Shown here piece after piece: positions 26,163 through 35,533 of a stretch of DNA of 44,333 bases. This DNA comes from CAYVTD01 sp964577665. Its GTDB lineage: Bacteria; Bacteroidota; Ignavibacteria; Kapaibacteriales; UBA2268. The position numbers were made by a program, and so were the translations under genes. Each line of letters starts with the position of its first letter. The stretch's first letter is position 1. The notes beneath the pieces were generated by a model. It worked only from the letters and a program-made list of their open reading frames with translations. It was not told the origin of the DNA and made no database searches. The stretch spans positions 1 through 44,333 of the forward strand of contig CAZOBD010000011.1 of assembly GCA_964577665.1 (NCBI GenBank), read 5' to 3'.

Positions 26163-27761
26163 TTATCCGCCGCGGTAAAGCTGTGCAAATTTTTCTGCTT
26201 CGGGAAAAAGCTCTATTGCCTTGTTAATCTGTTTTGTTCTCACGTATGCTTCCACAAATTCCATTGACGTGCTCCAAATATAGCTTGCTATCCATCCGCG
26301 AAGGATACGTTCTATGCTTTCCTGCTCTTCGGCAAATTCAACGTCGTTCCATGCAATATCCTTTTCCTCTGCTTTTATTCTCAGCAGAGAAATAAAGTCT
26401 TCATCAGGCTCGAAATTTTTTAGGAACAGATCAATATCTTTATTATAGTCTTTCCTTATATCATTACCCTTAGTCATAATAAAATCATCGACTGCCGCAG
26501 ATATTACTCCGTTTTTTAAAAGTTTACGGGCAAATTTGCCAATGGTATCATGCTTTACAATGTAATCGGGCACAATCCCTCCCCCTCCGAGTACTGTTCT
26601 GCGGCGTGATGTTTTATATTTCGGTCTTGTTGAATCAGCTTCTCCAATATGTTCAAAGTTCGCTCCTTCTTCCAAGTCCGCTCTTCCTTCAAGGGCATAA
26701 TATTTTTCTTTGTCAGTGTAATCTCTTTGAATGCTTCTGCCGGAAGGAGTGTAATACCTTGCAATTGTAAGGCGGAATGCCGAACCGTCGTTAAGCGGAT
26801 ACTGACGCTGCACAAGCCCTTTGCCGAAGGAAGTGGTACCTATTATCAATCCTCTGTCCAGGTCTTGTATTGCTCCGGCAACAATTTCACTTGCAGATGC
26901 AGAACCGTAATTAATCATCACGACCAGGGGTATATCTGTTAATTCACCGCCTTCAGTAGAATAAAATTCTTCGCTCATCTCTGTACGTCGCCCTTTTGTA
27001 TAAAGAATTTTCTTTCTGCCGTCTATGAATTCATCTATCAAAGCCGTAGCCTGTGTCATTATTCCGCCGCTGTTCCACCGCAAATCGAGAATCAGTTTTT
27101 TCATACCTTTTCTCTTTAGCTCTTTTACGGCTTTTATGAACTCGAAATGTGTCGTTTCTGCAAATTTATTCAGATATATATATCCGATGTCGCTTCCTTC
27201 AAGAATATAATAAGCATCGATTGTCCTGATGGGAACAGGCCCCCGTTTTATGTTGAAGGGCAGCAGACCTTCTGTTCCTTTTCTTTTAACTCCTACATTT
27301 ACACTGGTGCCGGCAGGTCCTTTTAAAAGTTTGGGAACACTGTCCATAGGAAGACCAAGGGCAGGTTCTCCGTTGATATTCACTATTTGATCGCTGCACA
27401 TTATGCCGAGACGCTCGCTTTCCCCGCCTATGATAGGCACAATTACTGTGATAGTATCATTAACCATTCTGAAAAGAATACCTATTCCCTTGTAATTGCC
27501 CCGAAAACGGTCTTCTTCGTCTTCTTTTTTCTTGGGAGGCAAATAAACTGAGTGGGGGTCTAACTCTTTGAGCATGGCTGTTATGGCGCTTTCCGTCATT
27601 TTGTTAGTATTAACGGTATCAACATAATTCCGGTTTGCCAGATTGAGAACATCGCTGAACTTTCGTATTTCCTGAAAAACATTTCCTTCGGAAAAAGCAG
27701 GCGCTGAGGAAAAAAGTACAATTAGTAAAGCTGCAAGTAAGTTATTTATTTTTTGTTTCAT
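26163..27761 (-). CDS. S41 family C-terminal processing peptidase with PDZ domain
   Basis: The exported serine protease has 532 residues. It has a signal peptide (1-24, ending FSE), a helical lead with LKELDPHSVYLPP, a PDZ domain (about 85-165: GIGILF, DQIVNINGEP, LLKGPAGTSVNV) and the S41 catalytic domain. There, SASASEI holds the nucleophile Ser289 and TTSFGKGLVQ the general base Lys314, a spacing of 25 residues as in tail-specific proteases. TPSGRSIQ also fits. The C-terminal 150 residues form a helical extension, as in many Bacteroidota S41 proteases. It works in the periplasm, trimming or degrading proteins from the C-terminus. It is monocistronic and divergent from the nhaD-like gene. 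Confidence 0.95.
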   Translation of the reverse strand: MKQKINNLLAALLIVLFSSAPAFSEGNVFQEIRKFSDVLNLANRNYVDTVNTNKMTESAITAMLKELDPHSVYLPPKKKEDEEDRFRGNYKGIGILFRMVNDTITVIVPIIGGESERLGIMCSDQIVNINGEPALGLPMDSVPKLLKGPAGTSVNVGVKRKGTEGLLPFNIKRGPVPIRTIDAYYILEGSDIGYIYLNKFAETTHFEFIKAVKELKRKGMKKLILDLRWNSGGIMTQATALIDEFIDGRKKILYTKGRRTEMSEEFYSTEGGELTDIPLVVMINYGSASASEIVAGAIQDLDRGLIIGTTSFGKGLVQRQYPLNDGSAFRLTIARYYTPSGRSIQRDYTDKEKYYALEGRADLEEGANFEHIGEADSTRPKYKTSRRRTVLGGGGIVPDYIVKHDTIGKFARKLLKNGVISAAVDDFIMTKGNDIRKDYNKDIDLFLKNFEPDEDFISLLRIKAEEKDIAWNDVEFAEEQESIERILRGWIASYIWSTSMEFVEAYVRTKQINKAIELFPEAEKFAQLYRGG

Positions 27762-27903
27762 ATCAGTTTTTTCCGGTTAAATCTACATTATTATCTTCAT
27801 TTAAACTACGGGATAATTTGAAAAAGGTTATTAATCTATACGGATTTTCCAAGGAATTATTACAATTATTCATTTTCATTTTATTTTTGACTTAATTAAT
27901 TTT

Positions 27904-27911
27904 TATATTTG
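27904..27911 (+). promoter_or_regulatory. Putative -7 promoter element TATATTTG for the antiporter gene
   Basis: TATATTTG matches TAnnTTTG and lies 38 bp before the start codon at 27950. A TTGACT at 27887 is only 14 bp upstream, shorter than the usual 19-20 bp spacer. Confidence 0.55.
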
Positions 27912-27949
27912 CTTGATGTATTGAGGCAAAAACCAAAAAAGGAATGATT

Positions 27950-29272
27950 ATGGAGCACGCGGCGCATGATGTACAGCTTTGGGAAATAATACCTTTTATT
28001 TTGATGTTGGGAGCAATAGCAGTTCTGCCATTAGTTGCCCACCGTTTTTGGGAATCAAACAGAAATAAGCTTATAGTATCTCTTGTTCTCGGCATACCGA
28101 TGACTATCTGGCTGCTGACTCAGGGCATGACACATGAACTGGAGCATGCCATGATTTATGATTATGTTCCGTTCATAATTTTGCTTGGCTCTCTCTTCGT
28201 GATTACAGGCGGCATTTTCGTAGAAGGTTCTATCGAACCAAAACCTATGACTAACTCGATTATACTCTTAATAGGAGCTGTTCTGGCTTCTCTGATGGGT
28301 ACAACAGGAGCAGCAATGCTTCTTATAAGACCTCTGATAATTGCCAATGAAAACCGCAGGCTTAAGACACACACAATTTTGTTTTTCATAGCAATAGTGG
28401 CTAACTGCGGCGGTATGCTTACTCCTCTCGGTGATCCGCCCCTTTTTATGATGTATCTTCGCGGCGCTCCTTTTTTCTGGTTCCTAGGATTTATTAAAGA
28501 GTGGGCTTTTTCGAATATGCTTCTTATTGTGGTTTATTATCTTCTTGACAGTTATTTCTGGAAGAAAGAACAGGCAAAGACTGCCGAGCATTTTGAAACG
28601 GCTGAGCGCAAGCCCATAAAGCTGCAGGGTAAAGTAAATTTTATCTGGCTGCTCGGCGTTGTACTCAGCGTTGCTTTTATCAACCCCAACACCATTGATT
28701 TTATCGAAGCGGGCGCTCCCTCGGCATTTATCCGTGAAGGAGTAATTCTATTGATGGCAGTTTTTTCTCTGAAATTTACCAAACAGATAGTGCGTCTTAA
28801 AAACAGCTTCAGTTGGGAACCTATAGAAGAAGTTGCCTATCTCTTCCTCGGCATTTTCATCACTATGGTACCGGCGCTTGTTTACCTTGAAAACAACGCA
28901 GCCAGCCTTGGTATAGACACTGCCTCAAAATATTATTATGCAACAGGAGCACTCAGCGGATTTCTGGACAATACCCCCACAGCCGTTACGTTCTATTCCC
29001 TGGCAAAAGGATATACACAAATGAATCCGGCATCAGCAGCAGGTATGGAAATGGTAGCGGGCATCCCCGTTGCTCTCATGGAAGCAATCTGCGTTTCGGC
29101 TGTGCTGTTCGGTTCTCTTACTTATATCGGCAACGGACCTAACTTTATGGTAAAAGCCATAGCAGAAAGCCGCGGTATTAAAATGCCGGACTTTTTTGCT
29201 TATATGTACAAGTTTTCGCTGATAATACTGCTGCCGATTTTTATTTTGATTCAGCTTATCTTTATTCATTAA
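27950..29272 (+). CDS. nhaD: NhaD-type sodium/proton antiporter
   Basis: The protein has 440 residues from the ATG at 27950, chosen because AAGGA lies 6 nt upstream; an ATG at 27944 overlaps that site. It is an integral inner-membrane protein of the ion-transporter superfamily with about 11-12 hydrophobic segments. Conserved stretches are IMLGAIAVLPL-like, LIGAVLASLMGTTGAAMLLI, ANCGGMLTPLGDPPLFMMYL, SGFLDNTPTAVTFYSLA and FGSLTYIGNGPNFMVKAIAE. The pairs TTGAAM and DNTPTA are hallmarks of the NhaD/citrate-transporter fold. It would exchange cytoplasmic Na+ (or Li+) for protons. The gene is preceded by a TATATTTG element. No regulator is adjacent. Confidence 0.88.
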   Translation: MEHAAHDVQLWEIIPFILMLGAIAVLPLVAHRFWESNRNKLIVSLVLGIPMTIWLLTQGMTHELEHAMIYDYVPFIILLGSLFVITGGIFVEGSIEPKPMTNSIILLIGAVLASLMGTTGAAMLLIRPLIIANENRRLKTHTILFFIAIVANCGGMLTPLGDPPLFMMYLRGAPFFWFLGFIKEWAFSNMLLIVVYYLLDSYFWKKEQAKTAEHFETAERKPIKLQGKVNFIWLLGVVLSVAFINPNTIDFIEAGAPSAFIREGVILLMAVFSLKFTKQIVRLKNSFSWEPIEEVAYLFLGIFITMVPALVYLENNAASLGIDTASKYYYATGALSGFLDNTPTAVTFYSLAKGYTQMNPASAAGMEMVAGIPVALMEAICVSAVLFGSLTYIGNGPNFMVKAIAESRGIKMPDFFAYMYKFSLIILLPIFILIQLIFIH

Positions 29273-29421
29273 GTCCTATAATAATAATTGATTTTCTTAA
29301 AAGGTAATGAAGTTATTTATTCATATAACACCCGTACAGTGCATTTGAAAATATTTTTCGGCATTGAATCAAATAATTGATCTTTATGCAAACACATTTT
29401 TTTTATATTGCCCCTTTTTGC

Positions 29422-29429
29422 TAAATTTG
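29422..29429 (+). promoter_or_regulatory. Putative -7 promoter element TAAATTTG for the DedA gene
   Basis: TAAATTTG lies 29 bp before the ATG at 29459. It supports that ATG over an earlier in-frame TTG at 29408, which would lie upstream of the transcription start. Confidence 0.5.
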
Positions 29430-29458
29430 CTCCATGTTTCAAAGCGGAAGTCAAAATA

Positions 29459-30121
29459 ATGCTTGAAGATATTATCTTCGGTCATGCTCAGGATATAATA
29501 GATTTTGTAAGATCATTGCCATGGTATTCAATTATCTTGTTTGCAATGTTTATCACATTTCTGGAAAATGTGTTTCCACCCTCTCCGAGCGATACATTGC
29601 TTATTTTCTGCGGCTCTCTTATAAGCTTAGGAGTTGTGGACTACACTTCGCTTCTGATTTCATCTACTGTCGGCTCGACTGCAGGATTTCTGATGATGTT
29701 TTTTCTCGGAAGAAAATACGGCGTCGATGCTATTGAATCTAAAAAGTTCAAATTTATTTCAGAAAAGAAAATCTATAAAGCTCAAAAATGGTTCAGAAGA
29801 TACGGGTACAGCATTATTTTTATTAACCGTTTTCTTTCCGGCACCAGAGCTGTTATTTCGTTTGTGGCGGGTATCTCAAAAATGAAAATATCCAAAACAT
29901 GGTTTCTTGCCGCGGGCGGTGCGCTGCTTTGGAACAGCTTACTGATATGGCTCGGAATGTTTTTCGGTGAGAACTGGCATCTTGCAGACAAATATATATC
30001 ACGCTACGGCTATGTAATTTTTGCATTGATAATAATTGCCGCAGTGATATATTTTATATACCGGCGCAAAAAGAAAAAAAGCAGACAGCAGTCTAATCTT
30101 CCAGAAAGCCAAGATCGATGA
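29459..30121 (+). CDS. DedA family membrane protein
   Basis: The protein has 220 residues from the ATG at 29459. Family features are FLENVFPPSPSDTLLIFCG near the N-terminus, GRKYGVDAIESKKFKFISEKKIYKAQKWFRRYGYSIIFINRF, the basic LSGTRAVISFVAGISKM motif, and GGALLWNSLLIWLGMFFGENW. Several re-entrant or transmembrane helices are visible, plus a lysine/arginine-rich tail (YRRKKKKSRQQ). DedA proteins act in the inner membrane, and some flip undecaprenyl phosphate or phospholipids. Which one applies here is not decidable. Its last 29 bases overlap, on the opposite strand, the end of the response regulator gene. Confidence 0.9.
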   Translation: MLEDIIFGHAQDIIDFVRSLPWYSIILFAMFITFLENVFPPSPSDTLLIFCGSLISLGVVDYTSLLISSTVGSTAGFLMMFFLGRKYGVDAIESKKFKFISEKKIYKAQKWFRRYGYSIIFINRFLSGTRAVISFVAGISKMKISKTWFLAAGGALLWNSLLIWLGMFFGENWHLADKYISRYGYVIFALIIIAAVIYFIYRRKKKKSRQQSNLPESQDR

Positions 30122-30491
30122 GCTTTTTCACAACTTTATCTTTTTCGACAGGTTTTACGATATAACCTTCGCATTGGTTTTTAAACGCTTTTTTGATGTT
30201 TTCGAAATCGTCAAGGGCGGTTGTCATTACTACTTTCACTCCGTCAAGCCCGAGTATGCCGAATTCCTTTTCTATCTCCCTCATTTTTGCAAGAGTTTCC
30301 TGACCGTCAAGCTCAGGCATCATAATATCAAGAAAGATAACATCATAAGGAAACCCGTCAACGTGAGATTCCGAAAAAAGGTCAAGAGCCTGTTTGCCGT
30401 CTTCGGCTGCATCGCATTCTCCGAATGCCGAAAGAATTTCTTTCATAACCTGAGCCGTGATGTAATCATCTTCTACTATCAATGATTTCAT
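30093..30491 (-). CDS. Stand-alone CheY-like response regulator
   Basis: The protein has 132 residues, a single receiver domain with no output domain. The acidic pocket is at E7-D8-D9 (LIVEDD), the phosphoacceptor is Asp55 (VIFLDIMMPELDG), the conserved Thr is at 90-91 (VVMTTAL) and Lys at 113 (YIVKPVE). It is the last gene of the chemosensory operon, 4 bp downstream of the hybrid kinase gene. It is probably the phosphate sink or the output messenger of CheA and/or of the kinase's Hpt domain. It may play the CheY role, but no flagellar motor gene is nearby, so the target is unknown. Confidence 0.9.
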   Translation of the reverse strand: MKSLIVEDDYITAQVMKEILSAFGECDAAEDGKQALDLFSESHVDGFPYDVIFLDIMMPELDGQETLAKMREIEKEFGILGLDGVKVVMTTALDDFENIKKAFKNQCEGYIVKPVEKDKVVKKLIDLGFLED

Positions 30492-30495
30492 ATTA

Positions 30496-32943
30496 TCACC
30501 TTTTCAATTTGTTTAATTCACTTAATAAAAATTTCTCTAATTTCTTCATTTCATATTTAAATGAGTCAAATGCCCCGGAGGCTGTATCCAAGTCTTTGTT
30601 TTTAGCGGCATTTTCAATTTGCCTTGCCAGAGATACTACAGTTCCCGCATTGAAATTGCCGCATTCCGATTTCATTTTATGAGCAAGCTGCCTAATCTTT
30701 TCTGTATTTTTTTCTTGAAAATAATTTTCAAGCTGAGAAAGTTCTTTCCCGTAGTTTTCAATAAAATAATTTATCAGATTTATCAAAATACTTTTTTTAC
30801 CGGAAAGAGAATTTTTCAAACCGGTTAGGTCTGCCGGAGGTTCTTCAATACTTTTCTCGGAGTTTATTTCAGGAAAAGAGAAAATAGTGTCGAAAATCTC
30901 TTCCCATTGAAAAGGCTTAGCGACGAAGGCATCCATGCCTGCATCAATACACATCTGCCTGCTTTTTTCATCGGAGTGTGCAGTCAAGCCGATAATTGGC
31001 GTATGTTTACCCGTTTTTTTCTCGTGCTCTCTTATTTTTTTTGCAGCCTCATATCCATCCATTTCAGGCATTTGCACGTCCATGAAAATCATGTCAAAAC
31101 TGCCGTTTTTGTATATCTCAACAGCTTCTCTCCCGTTCAAAACAGAAGTAACCAGCCATGACTTCTGCATAAAAACCTGCTTCATAACTTCTTGATTTAT
31201 AATGCTGTCTTCTGCAATTAAAATATTAAGAGAAACTTCAGGATACTTTTCCGCTGTTTGCGCAGCGGTTTCAAAATCTTCTGCCCTCTCTGCATCGGCA
31301 GGCTTTAATCCTGTTTTTTTTCCGAGAGGCAGAGTGAAGTAAAAAAGTGAGCCTTTTCCTTCTTCGCTTTCAAAGCCTATGGAACCTCCCATCAGCTCAG
31401 TCAGTTCTTTAGAAATAACAAGCCCCAGTCCGGTACCTCCGTGTTTTCTCGTCATAGTGTCTTCCACTTGCGAAAAACTCTGAAAGAGCAGAGCCTTTTT
31501 ATCCAGAGGTATTCCAATGCCGCTGTCTTTTACGGAAAATAAAATGTCAATATTGTCCTTTGTCTCTTTTGCTAATTCAGCTTTTACCTTTATATACCCC
31601 TTATCAGTAAATTTAACAGAATTGCCGATAAGATTGAGCAGAATCTGCTCGATGCGTTTAGAATCGCCGGAAACAATTTTCGGGATTCTTCCGTCAATTT
31701 CCATCTTTAATTCCAGACCTTTTTCAGAAGCTCCGGATTTCATAAGACCGACCGCTCTTTCAATTGAAACACTCAGATTGAAAGGAGCATTTTTTATTCG
31801 GAGTTTGCCGGCTTCCAGCTTTGAAAAGTCTAAAATATCATTAATAATGTTCAGCAGATTATCGGCAGAGTATTTCACCATTTCCAAAAATTTTTTTTGT
31901 TTCCGGTTAAGCTCGGTACCGAAAAGAATGCTTGTCAGACCGATGATTCCGTTCATCGGCGTGCGCAGTTCATGGCTAACTTTTGCCAGAAATGAGCTTT
32001 TGGCGCGGTTTGCAGCTTCAGCTTCTTCCTTAGCTTTGATAAGTTCTTTTTCAGTTTCAATTCTAACATCAATCTCTTCACGAAGTTTTTCATTAGCAGA
32101 ACGAAGATCTTCAGTGCGTTCTTTCACACGACGGTCAAGCTCTGTGTTAGCTTCTTCCAAAGCTTTTCTTGAGAGTTCCTTTTGGGTAATATCTTCCAGT
32201 TCCGCTACTATATTTTTAATTTCTCCGCTTTCACTTTTAACCGGAAAAATAGAGACGGCAAGCCATGATTCATGATTATCCGCTGTTGATACGGATATTT
32301 CTCCTTTCCATAAATAAGCTTCATTTTTTTTCTCAAATACTTTTTCGAGAGCTTCCCTGAATTGAGAAGCAGTAAGAACCTCAGAGAAATGAGCACAGTG
32401 AGTTTTTTTTTCTTCAATGCTGAAAAGATGAGCAAATCTTTGATTAAAATACTCTATTCTGCCTTTACTGTCCAGGACCAGAATGGGAGAGGGGCTTTCC
32501 TGCAGAGCCCGCGAAAGCATATTGATATGCTCGTATTGTTTCCGAAGCTTTATTTTTATATCAATGTCTTCTGCGGCTCGCTCTAATGCCTGCAAAAGGC
32601 GCTGCTTGTTTACAGGCTTAACAATATACTTATTGATGCCTATATCTATTGCATCAAGCAGCTGGGATTTATTGTCGAAAGCAGTAGTTAAGATTATCTG
32701 GGCTTCAGGATTGATTTCTCTTATCTTACGAGCCATATCCAAACCGTTCATCTTGGGCATACCAATGTCGGAAACGACAATATCAGGCTTATGTTCCTTA
32801 TAAATCTTAAGCCCCTCTTCACCGTTTTCGGCAGTTAAAAAGTCCGGAAATTTCAATTTGATAACTGTTGAAGCAAAAAATCTTGAAGGCGGATCGTCTT
32901 CAACAAGCAGAACTCTAAGTCGGTTTTCTCCGGTATCGCTCAT
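30496..32943 (-). CDS. Hybrid histidine kinase REC-PAS-HisKA-HATPase-REC-Hpt
   Basis: The cytoplasmic protein has 815 residues. Domains in order: REC 1 (9-122, Asp59 in IVVSDIGMPKMNG); PAS (about 142-255, ILVLDSKGRIEYFNQRF); coiled coil (255-312); HisKA (FLAKVSHELRTPMNGI, His324); HATPase (N box QILLNLIGNSVKF near 433-445, G1 DSGIGI, G2 GTGLGL near 503-508); REC 2 (573-690, Asp622 in FMDVQMPEMDG); and Hpt (about 706-805, AHKMKSECGNF, His755). All phosphorelay residues are intact, so an internal His-Asp-His relay can pass phosphate on to the next-door receiver protein. The N-terminal receiver means the kinase may itself be controlled by CheA. It lies 2 bp from cheB and 4 bp from the response regulator gene. 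Confidence 0.93.
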   Translation of the reverse strand: MSDTGENRLRVLLVEDDPPSRFFASTVIKLKFPDFLTAENGEEGLKIYKEHKPDIVVSDIGMPKMNGLDMARKIREINPEAQIILTTAFDNKSQLLDAIDIGINKYIVKPVNKQRLLQALERAAEDIDIKIKLRKQYEHINMLSRALQESPSPILVLDSKGRIEYFNQRFAHLFSIEEKKTHCAHFSEVLTASQFREALEKVFEKKNEAYLWKGEISVSTADNHESWLAVSIFPVKSESGEIKNIVAELEDITQKELSRKALEEANTELDRRVKERTEDLRSANEKLREEIDVRIETEKELIKAKEEAEAANRAKSSFLAKVSHELRTPMNGIIGLTSILFGTELNRKQKKFLEMVKYSADNLLNIINDILDFSKLEAGKLRIKNAPFNLSVSIERAVGLMKSGASEKGLELKMEIDGRIPKIVSGDSKRIEQILLNLIGNSVKFTDKGYIKVKAELAKETKDNIDILFSVKDSGIGIPLDKKALLFQSFSQVEDTMTRKHGGTGLGLVISKELTELMGGSIGFESEEGKGSLFYFTLPLGKKTGLKPADAERAEDFETAAQTAEKYPEVSLNILIAEDSIINQEVMKQVFMQKSWLVTSVLNGREAVEIYKNGSFDMIFMDVQMPEMDGYEAAKKIREHEKKTGKHTPIIGLTAHSDEKSRQMCIDAGMDAFVAKPFQWEEIFDTIFSFPEINSEKSIEEPPADLTGLKNSLSGKKSILINLINYFIENYGKELSQLENYFQEKNTEKIRQLAHKMKSECGNFNAGTVVSLARQIENAAKNKDLDTASGAFDSFKYEMKKLEKFLLSELNKLKR

Positions 32944-32945
32944 AT

Positions 32946-34019
32946 TTATTTCAAATTCTGTTCCTTTAAATCTTTTGTTACCGTCTGAATTAGACTAATG
33001 GGTATCTGCTCCAGCGGCAGTTGTTTGTCAACGGCGCCTAAGTCTTTTGCTACTTTCGGCATCCCGTAAACAATAGAAGTTCTTTCATCCTGCCCGATGG
33101 TCTTAGCTCCTTTGTCTTTCATTTCTTTCAGACTTTTAGCGCCGTCTGCTCCCATTCCCGTCAAGATGATACCATAGGCATTGGGTCCGACCTCCGAGGC
33201 TATGCTGCTGAATAAATAATCAACAGAAGGACGATGACCGCTTACTTTTTCACCTTCTTCGCAGATAACTTCATAATATCCGCCTCTGCGCTTAACTCTC
33301 ATCTGCAGATCGCCCGGAGCAATCAGCACTTTTCCGTTTGTTATTCTGTCGCCTGTTTCTGCTTCTTTTACATGCATCATACATACTTCGTTCAGCCTGT
33401 CTGCAAAAGTTTTTGTAAATCCTTTGGGCATGTGCTGTACTATTACGATACCGGGCATAGTAGCCGGAAGCGGTTCTATTACTTTTCTGATAGCCTCTGT
33501 ACCGCCCGTGGAAGCGCCTATGGCTATGACTTTATCGGTGGATTCCGCTAATGCTTTATTTCCCGGAAGAGTACGGGGAGCCCTGTCAACCCTTTTGTTT
33601 TTCCAGTGTGAAACATTTGCCGTAGAAGCAATTTTAATTTTGGTGCGAAGCTCAAGCATCATATCTTCCAGACCGCGTGCTACGTCGGCGGTAGGTTTCG
33701 GCACATAATCCACCGCTCCGGCATCAAGCGCCTGCAATGTAATGCTTTTGCCCTTTTGAGTCAAAGAACTAACAACAACAACAGGCATAGGATACTGCGG
33801 CATAAGCCTTCTCAAAAACTCCACTCCGTCCATTCGCGGCATTTCTATGTCCAAAGTAATAACGTCCGGCTTGTGTTCCACAATCATATCACGTCCCACG
33901 AAGACATCAGGAGCCGCTCCAACTATTTCAAAACCGGGATCCGCAGATAGACCTTTTTTAAGAATGTCCCGCACAAGAGCTGAATCATCAATTATCAAGA
34001 CTTTGATTTTTTTTGGCAT
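32946..34019 (-). CDS. cheB: CheB protein-glutamate methylesterase/deamidase
   Basis: The protein has 357 residues from the ATG ending at 34019, which has GAGGAAG just upstream; the longer open frame to 34082 would run into cheR and is rejected. The N-terminal receiver has VLIIDDSALVR and the phospho-Asp in VITLDIEMPRMDG. The C-terminal esterase has the catalytic Ser in AIGASTGGTEA, the His in VQHMPKGFT and the Asp in LTGMGADGA. It removes methyl groups from, or deamidates, chemoreceptors, working against CheR. It lies 13 bp after cheR. Its presence implies methyl-accepting receptors elsewhere in the genome, since none is in this window. Confidence 0.97.
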   Translation of the reverse strand: MPKKIKVLIIDDSALVRDILKKGLSADPGFEIVGAAPDVFVGRDMIVEHKPDVITLDIEMPRMDGVEFLRRLMPQYPMPVVVVSSLTQKGKSITLQALDAGAVDYVPKPTADVARGLEDMMLELRTKIKIASTANVSHWKNKRVDRAPRTLPGNKALAESTDKVIAIGASTGGTEAIRKVIEPLPATMPGIVIVQHMPKGFTKTFADRLNEVCMMHVKEAETGDRITNGKVLIAPGDLQMRVKRRGGYYEVICEEGEKVSGHRPSVDYLFSSIASEVGPNAYGIILTGMGADGAKSLKEMKDKGAKTIGQDERTSIVYGMPKVAKDLGAVDKQLPLEQIPISLIQTVTKDLKEQNLK

Positions 34020-34032
34020 TTTCGACTTCCTC

Positions 34033-34917
34033 TTATACTTTTTTATACAAAGCAGGCATAATGTATTTGAATTTATGCTCATCCCTTTTTAATGATTCGG
34101 AATGACCTATGAAAAAATATCCCTGAGGTGCAGTTAGATTATAAAATTTATCTACGAGTGTTCTTCTTGTTGGATCATCAAAATATATCATAACATTGCG
34201 GCAGAAAATGCTGTGAAACTGCTTTTTAAATGGGAAACGCTCGTTCATCAGATTGAAGCGTCTGTAAGTAACTTCTTTTTTAACCTTCTCTGTAACTTCA
34301 TAATCACCGCCGGGCAGTTTATTAAAATATTTTTTAACAAAATGAGGGGGTAGATTCTTTACCCTGTCTTCTCCATAAACACCTTTTCTGGCTATTTCCA
34401 GCGCTCTTTCTGAAATATCGGTAGCCAGCACTCCGGCGTCCCATCTATAGTAGTCACTGCCAAAAAACTCCATCATCAGCATCACCAGAGTATATGGTTC
34501 CTCTCCGCTTGAGCATCCGGCACTCCATATCCGCAAATCAGAATCTTTAGCTTTTTTAAGTCTTTCTGCCGTCTCGGGAAGGGCTTTATCATAAAAAAAA
34601 TCAAAATGATCGCGCTCTCGGTAAAAAAAGGTATGGTTTGTGGAAATACTGTTTGCAAGTTCGCTCAGCGCTCTGCCGGTTTTATCGGATGCCACAAAAT
34701 CATAATACTGCTGAAAAGAGGTAAATTTTTCACGCCGGAGGATTTTTTGAAGCCTGCCCATTACCAAGTTTCGTTTTTGCTCTGTAAGATTAATGCCTAT
34801 ATTATTATAGACAAAATCGCGGAGAAGCGTAAACTCCTTGGATGTGATTTCGACCCATGTATTTGAAACAATTTGTTTTATGTCAGAATTAATCTTTTTT
34901 TGGTTTTCCTGTATCAT
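34033..34917 (-). CDS. cheR: CheR chemoreceptor methyltransferase
   Basis: The protein has 294 residues from the ATG ending at 34917; a TTG at 34938, abutting the cheW stop, is an alternative start. The N-terminal all-helical CheR domain (FTLLRDFVYNNIGINLTEQK) is followed by NSISTNHTFFYRERDHFDFF, the S-adenosylmethionine loop IWSAGCSSGEEPYTLVM, VLATDISERALEIARKGVY, and FHSIFCRNVMIYFDDPTRR. It ends with GYFFIGHSESL and lacks extra TPR repeats. It methylates glutamates of chemoreceptors for adaptation. It lies between cheW and cheB in the operon. Confidence 0.97.
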   Translation of the reverse strand: MIQENQKKINSDIKQIVSNTWVEITSKEFTLLRDFVYNNIGINLTEQKRNLVMGRLQKILRREKFTSFQQYYDFVASDKTGRALSELANSISTNHTFFYRERDHFDFFYDKALPETAERLKKAKDSDLRIWSAGCSSGEEPYTLVMLMMEFFGSDYYRWDAGVLATDISERALEIARKGVYGEDRVKNLPPHFVKKYFNKLPGGDYEVTEKVKKEVTYRRFNLMNERFPFKKQFHSIFCRNVMIYFDDPTRRTLVDKFYNLTAPQGYFFIGHSESLKRDEHKFKYIMPALYKKV

Positions 34918-34938
34918 AGCAGTGTATTTTACTAACAA

Positions 34939-35475
34939 TCATTCTTTAATGTCTGCTGAAATTTTTTCTTCGTCATACAGCAGTTTGTACAAATTGAGCA
35001 TCACTTTTACTTTTTTTCCTATTCTGCCGATTCCCTGAATAAAGCGGCTTTTTGCTCCTTTGTTCGTCTGCGGCGGGGGGGAAATTTTATCTTCGGGGAT
35101 GTTTAATACTTCGGATACCTCATCGACAATCAAACCGACCTGAACACTGTTTATATTAGTAACAATTATGCAGGTGGTTTCCGTATATTCCTTTTCATTT
35201 ATACCGAAACGAAGACGAACGTCAATTACCGGTATAATATTACCTCTCAGGTTGATAATACCCTTAATAAATTTTTTTATGTTGGGAACGGGAGTGATGT
35301 TCTGAATACTGATTATTTCGTTGACGTATTTAATATCGACGGCATAATCTTCGGTACCTATATGAAAGGTTAAATATTTATCTTTTTGAGTATCTTCTTC
35401 TTCCTCGAATAATATCTTCTTTTTCAATTCTTCAGACCGTGCAGTTTTTTCTTTTTTTGTCAATGCTGCCTGCAT
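34939..35475 (-). CDS. cheW: CheW coupling protein
   Basis: The protein has 178 residues. A basic/acidic N-terminal extension of about 35 residues (KKILFEEEEDTQKDKY) precedes a CheW domain: LTFHIGTEDYAVDIKYVNEI, NITPVPNIKKFIKGIINLRG, NIIPVIDVRLRFG, and CIIVTNINSVQVGLIVDEV. It links receptors to CheA. It is next to cheR with at most about 20 bp between, and 58 bp after cheA. The N-terminal extension is longer than in a minimal CheW. Confidence 0.96.
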   Translation of the reverse strand: MQAALTKKEKTARSEELKKKILFEEEEDTQKDKYLTFHIGTEDYAVDIKYVNEIISIQNITPVPNIKKFIKGIINLRGNIIPVIDVRLRFGINEKEYTETTCIIVTNINSVQVGLIVDEVSEVLNIPEDKISPPPQTNKGAKSRFIQGIGRIGKKVKVMLNLYKLLYDEEKISADIKE

Positions 35476-35533
35476 AATATTTATTCTCCGCTTGTTTTAT
35501 TATTTATTCTTTGCATAATTTGAATTTTTTGCT

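Noticed and set aside
31517..32275. 252-codon plus-strand frame
   Set aside because: It is antisense to the hybrid kinase gene, Ser/Arg-rich and without domain similarity; a shadow of the real coding strand.
34020..34082. N-terminal extension of CheB by 21 codons
   Set aside because: It overlaps cheR, lacks family similarity, and the ATG at 34019 has a good ribosome-binding site and the normal CheB N-terminus.
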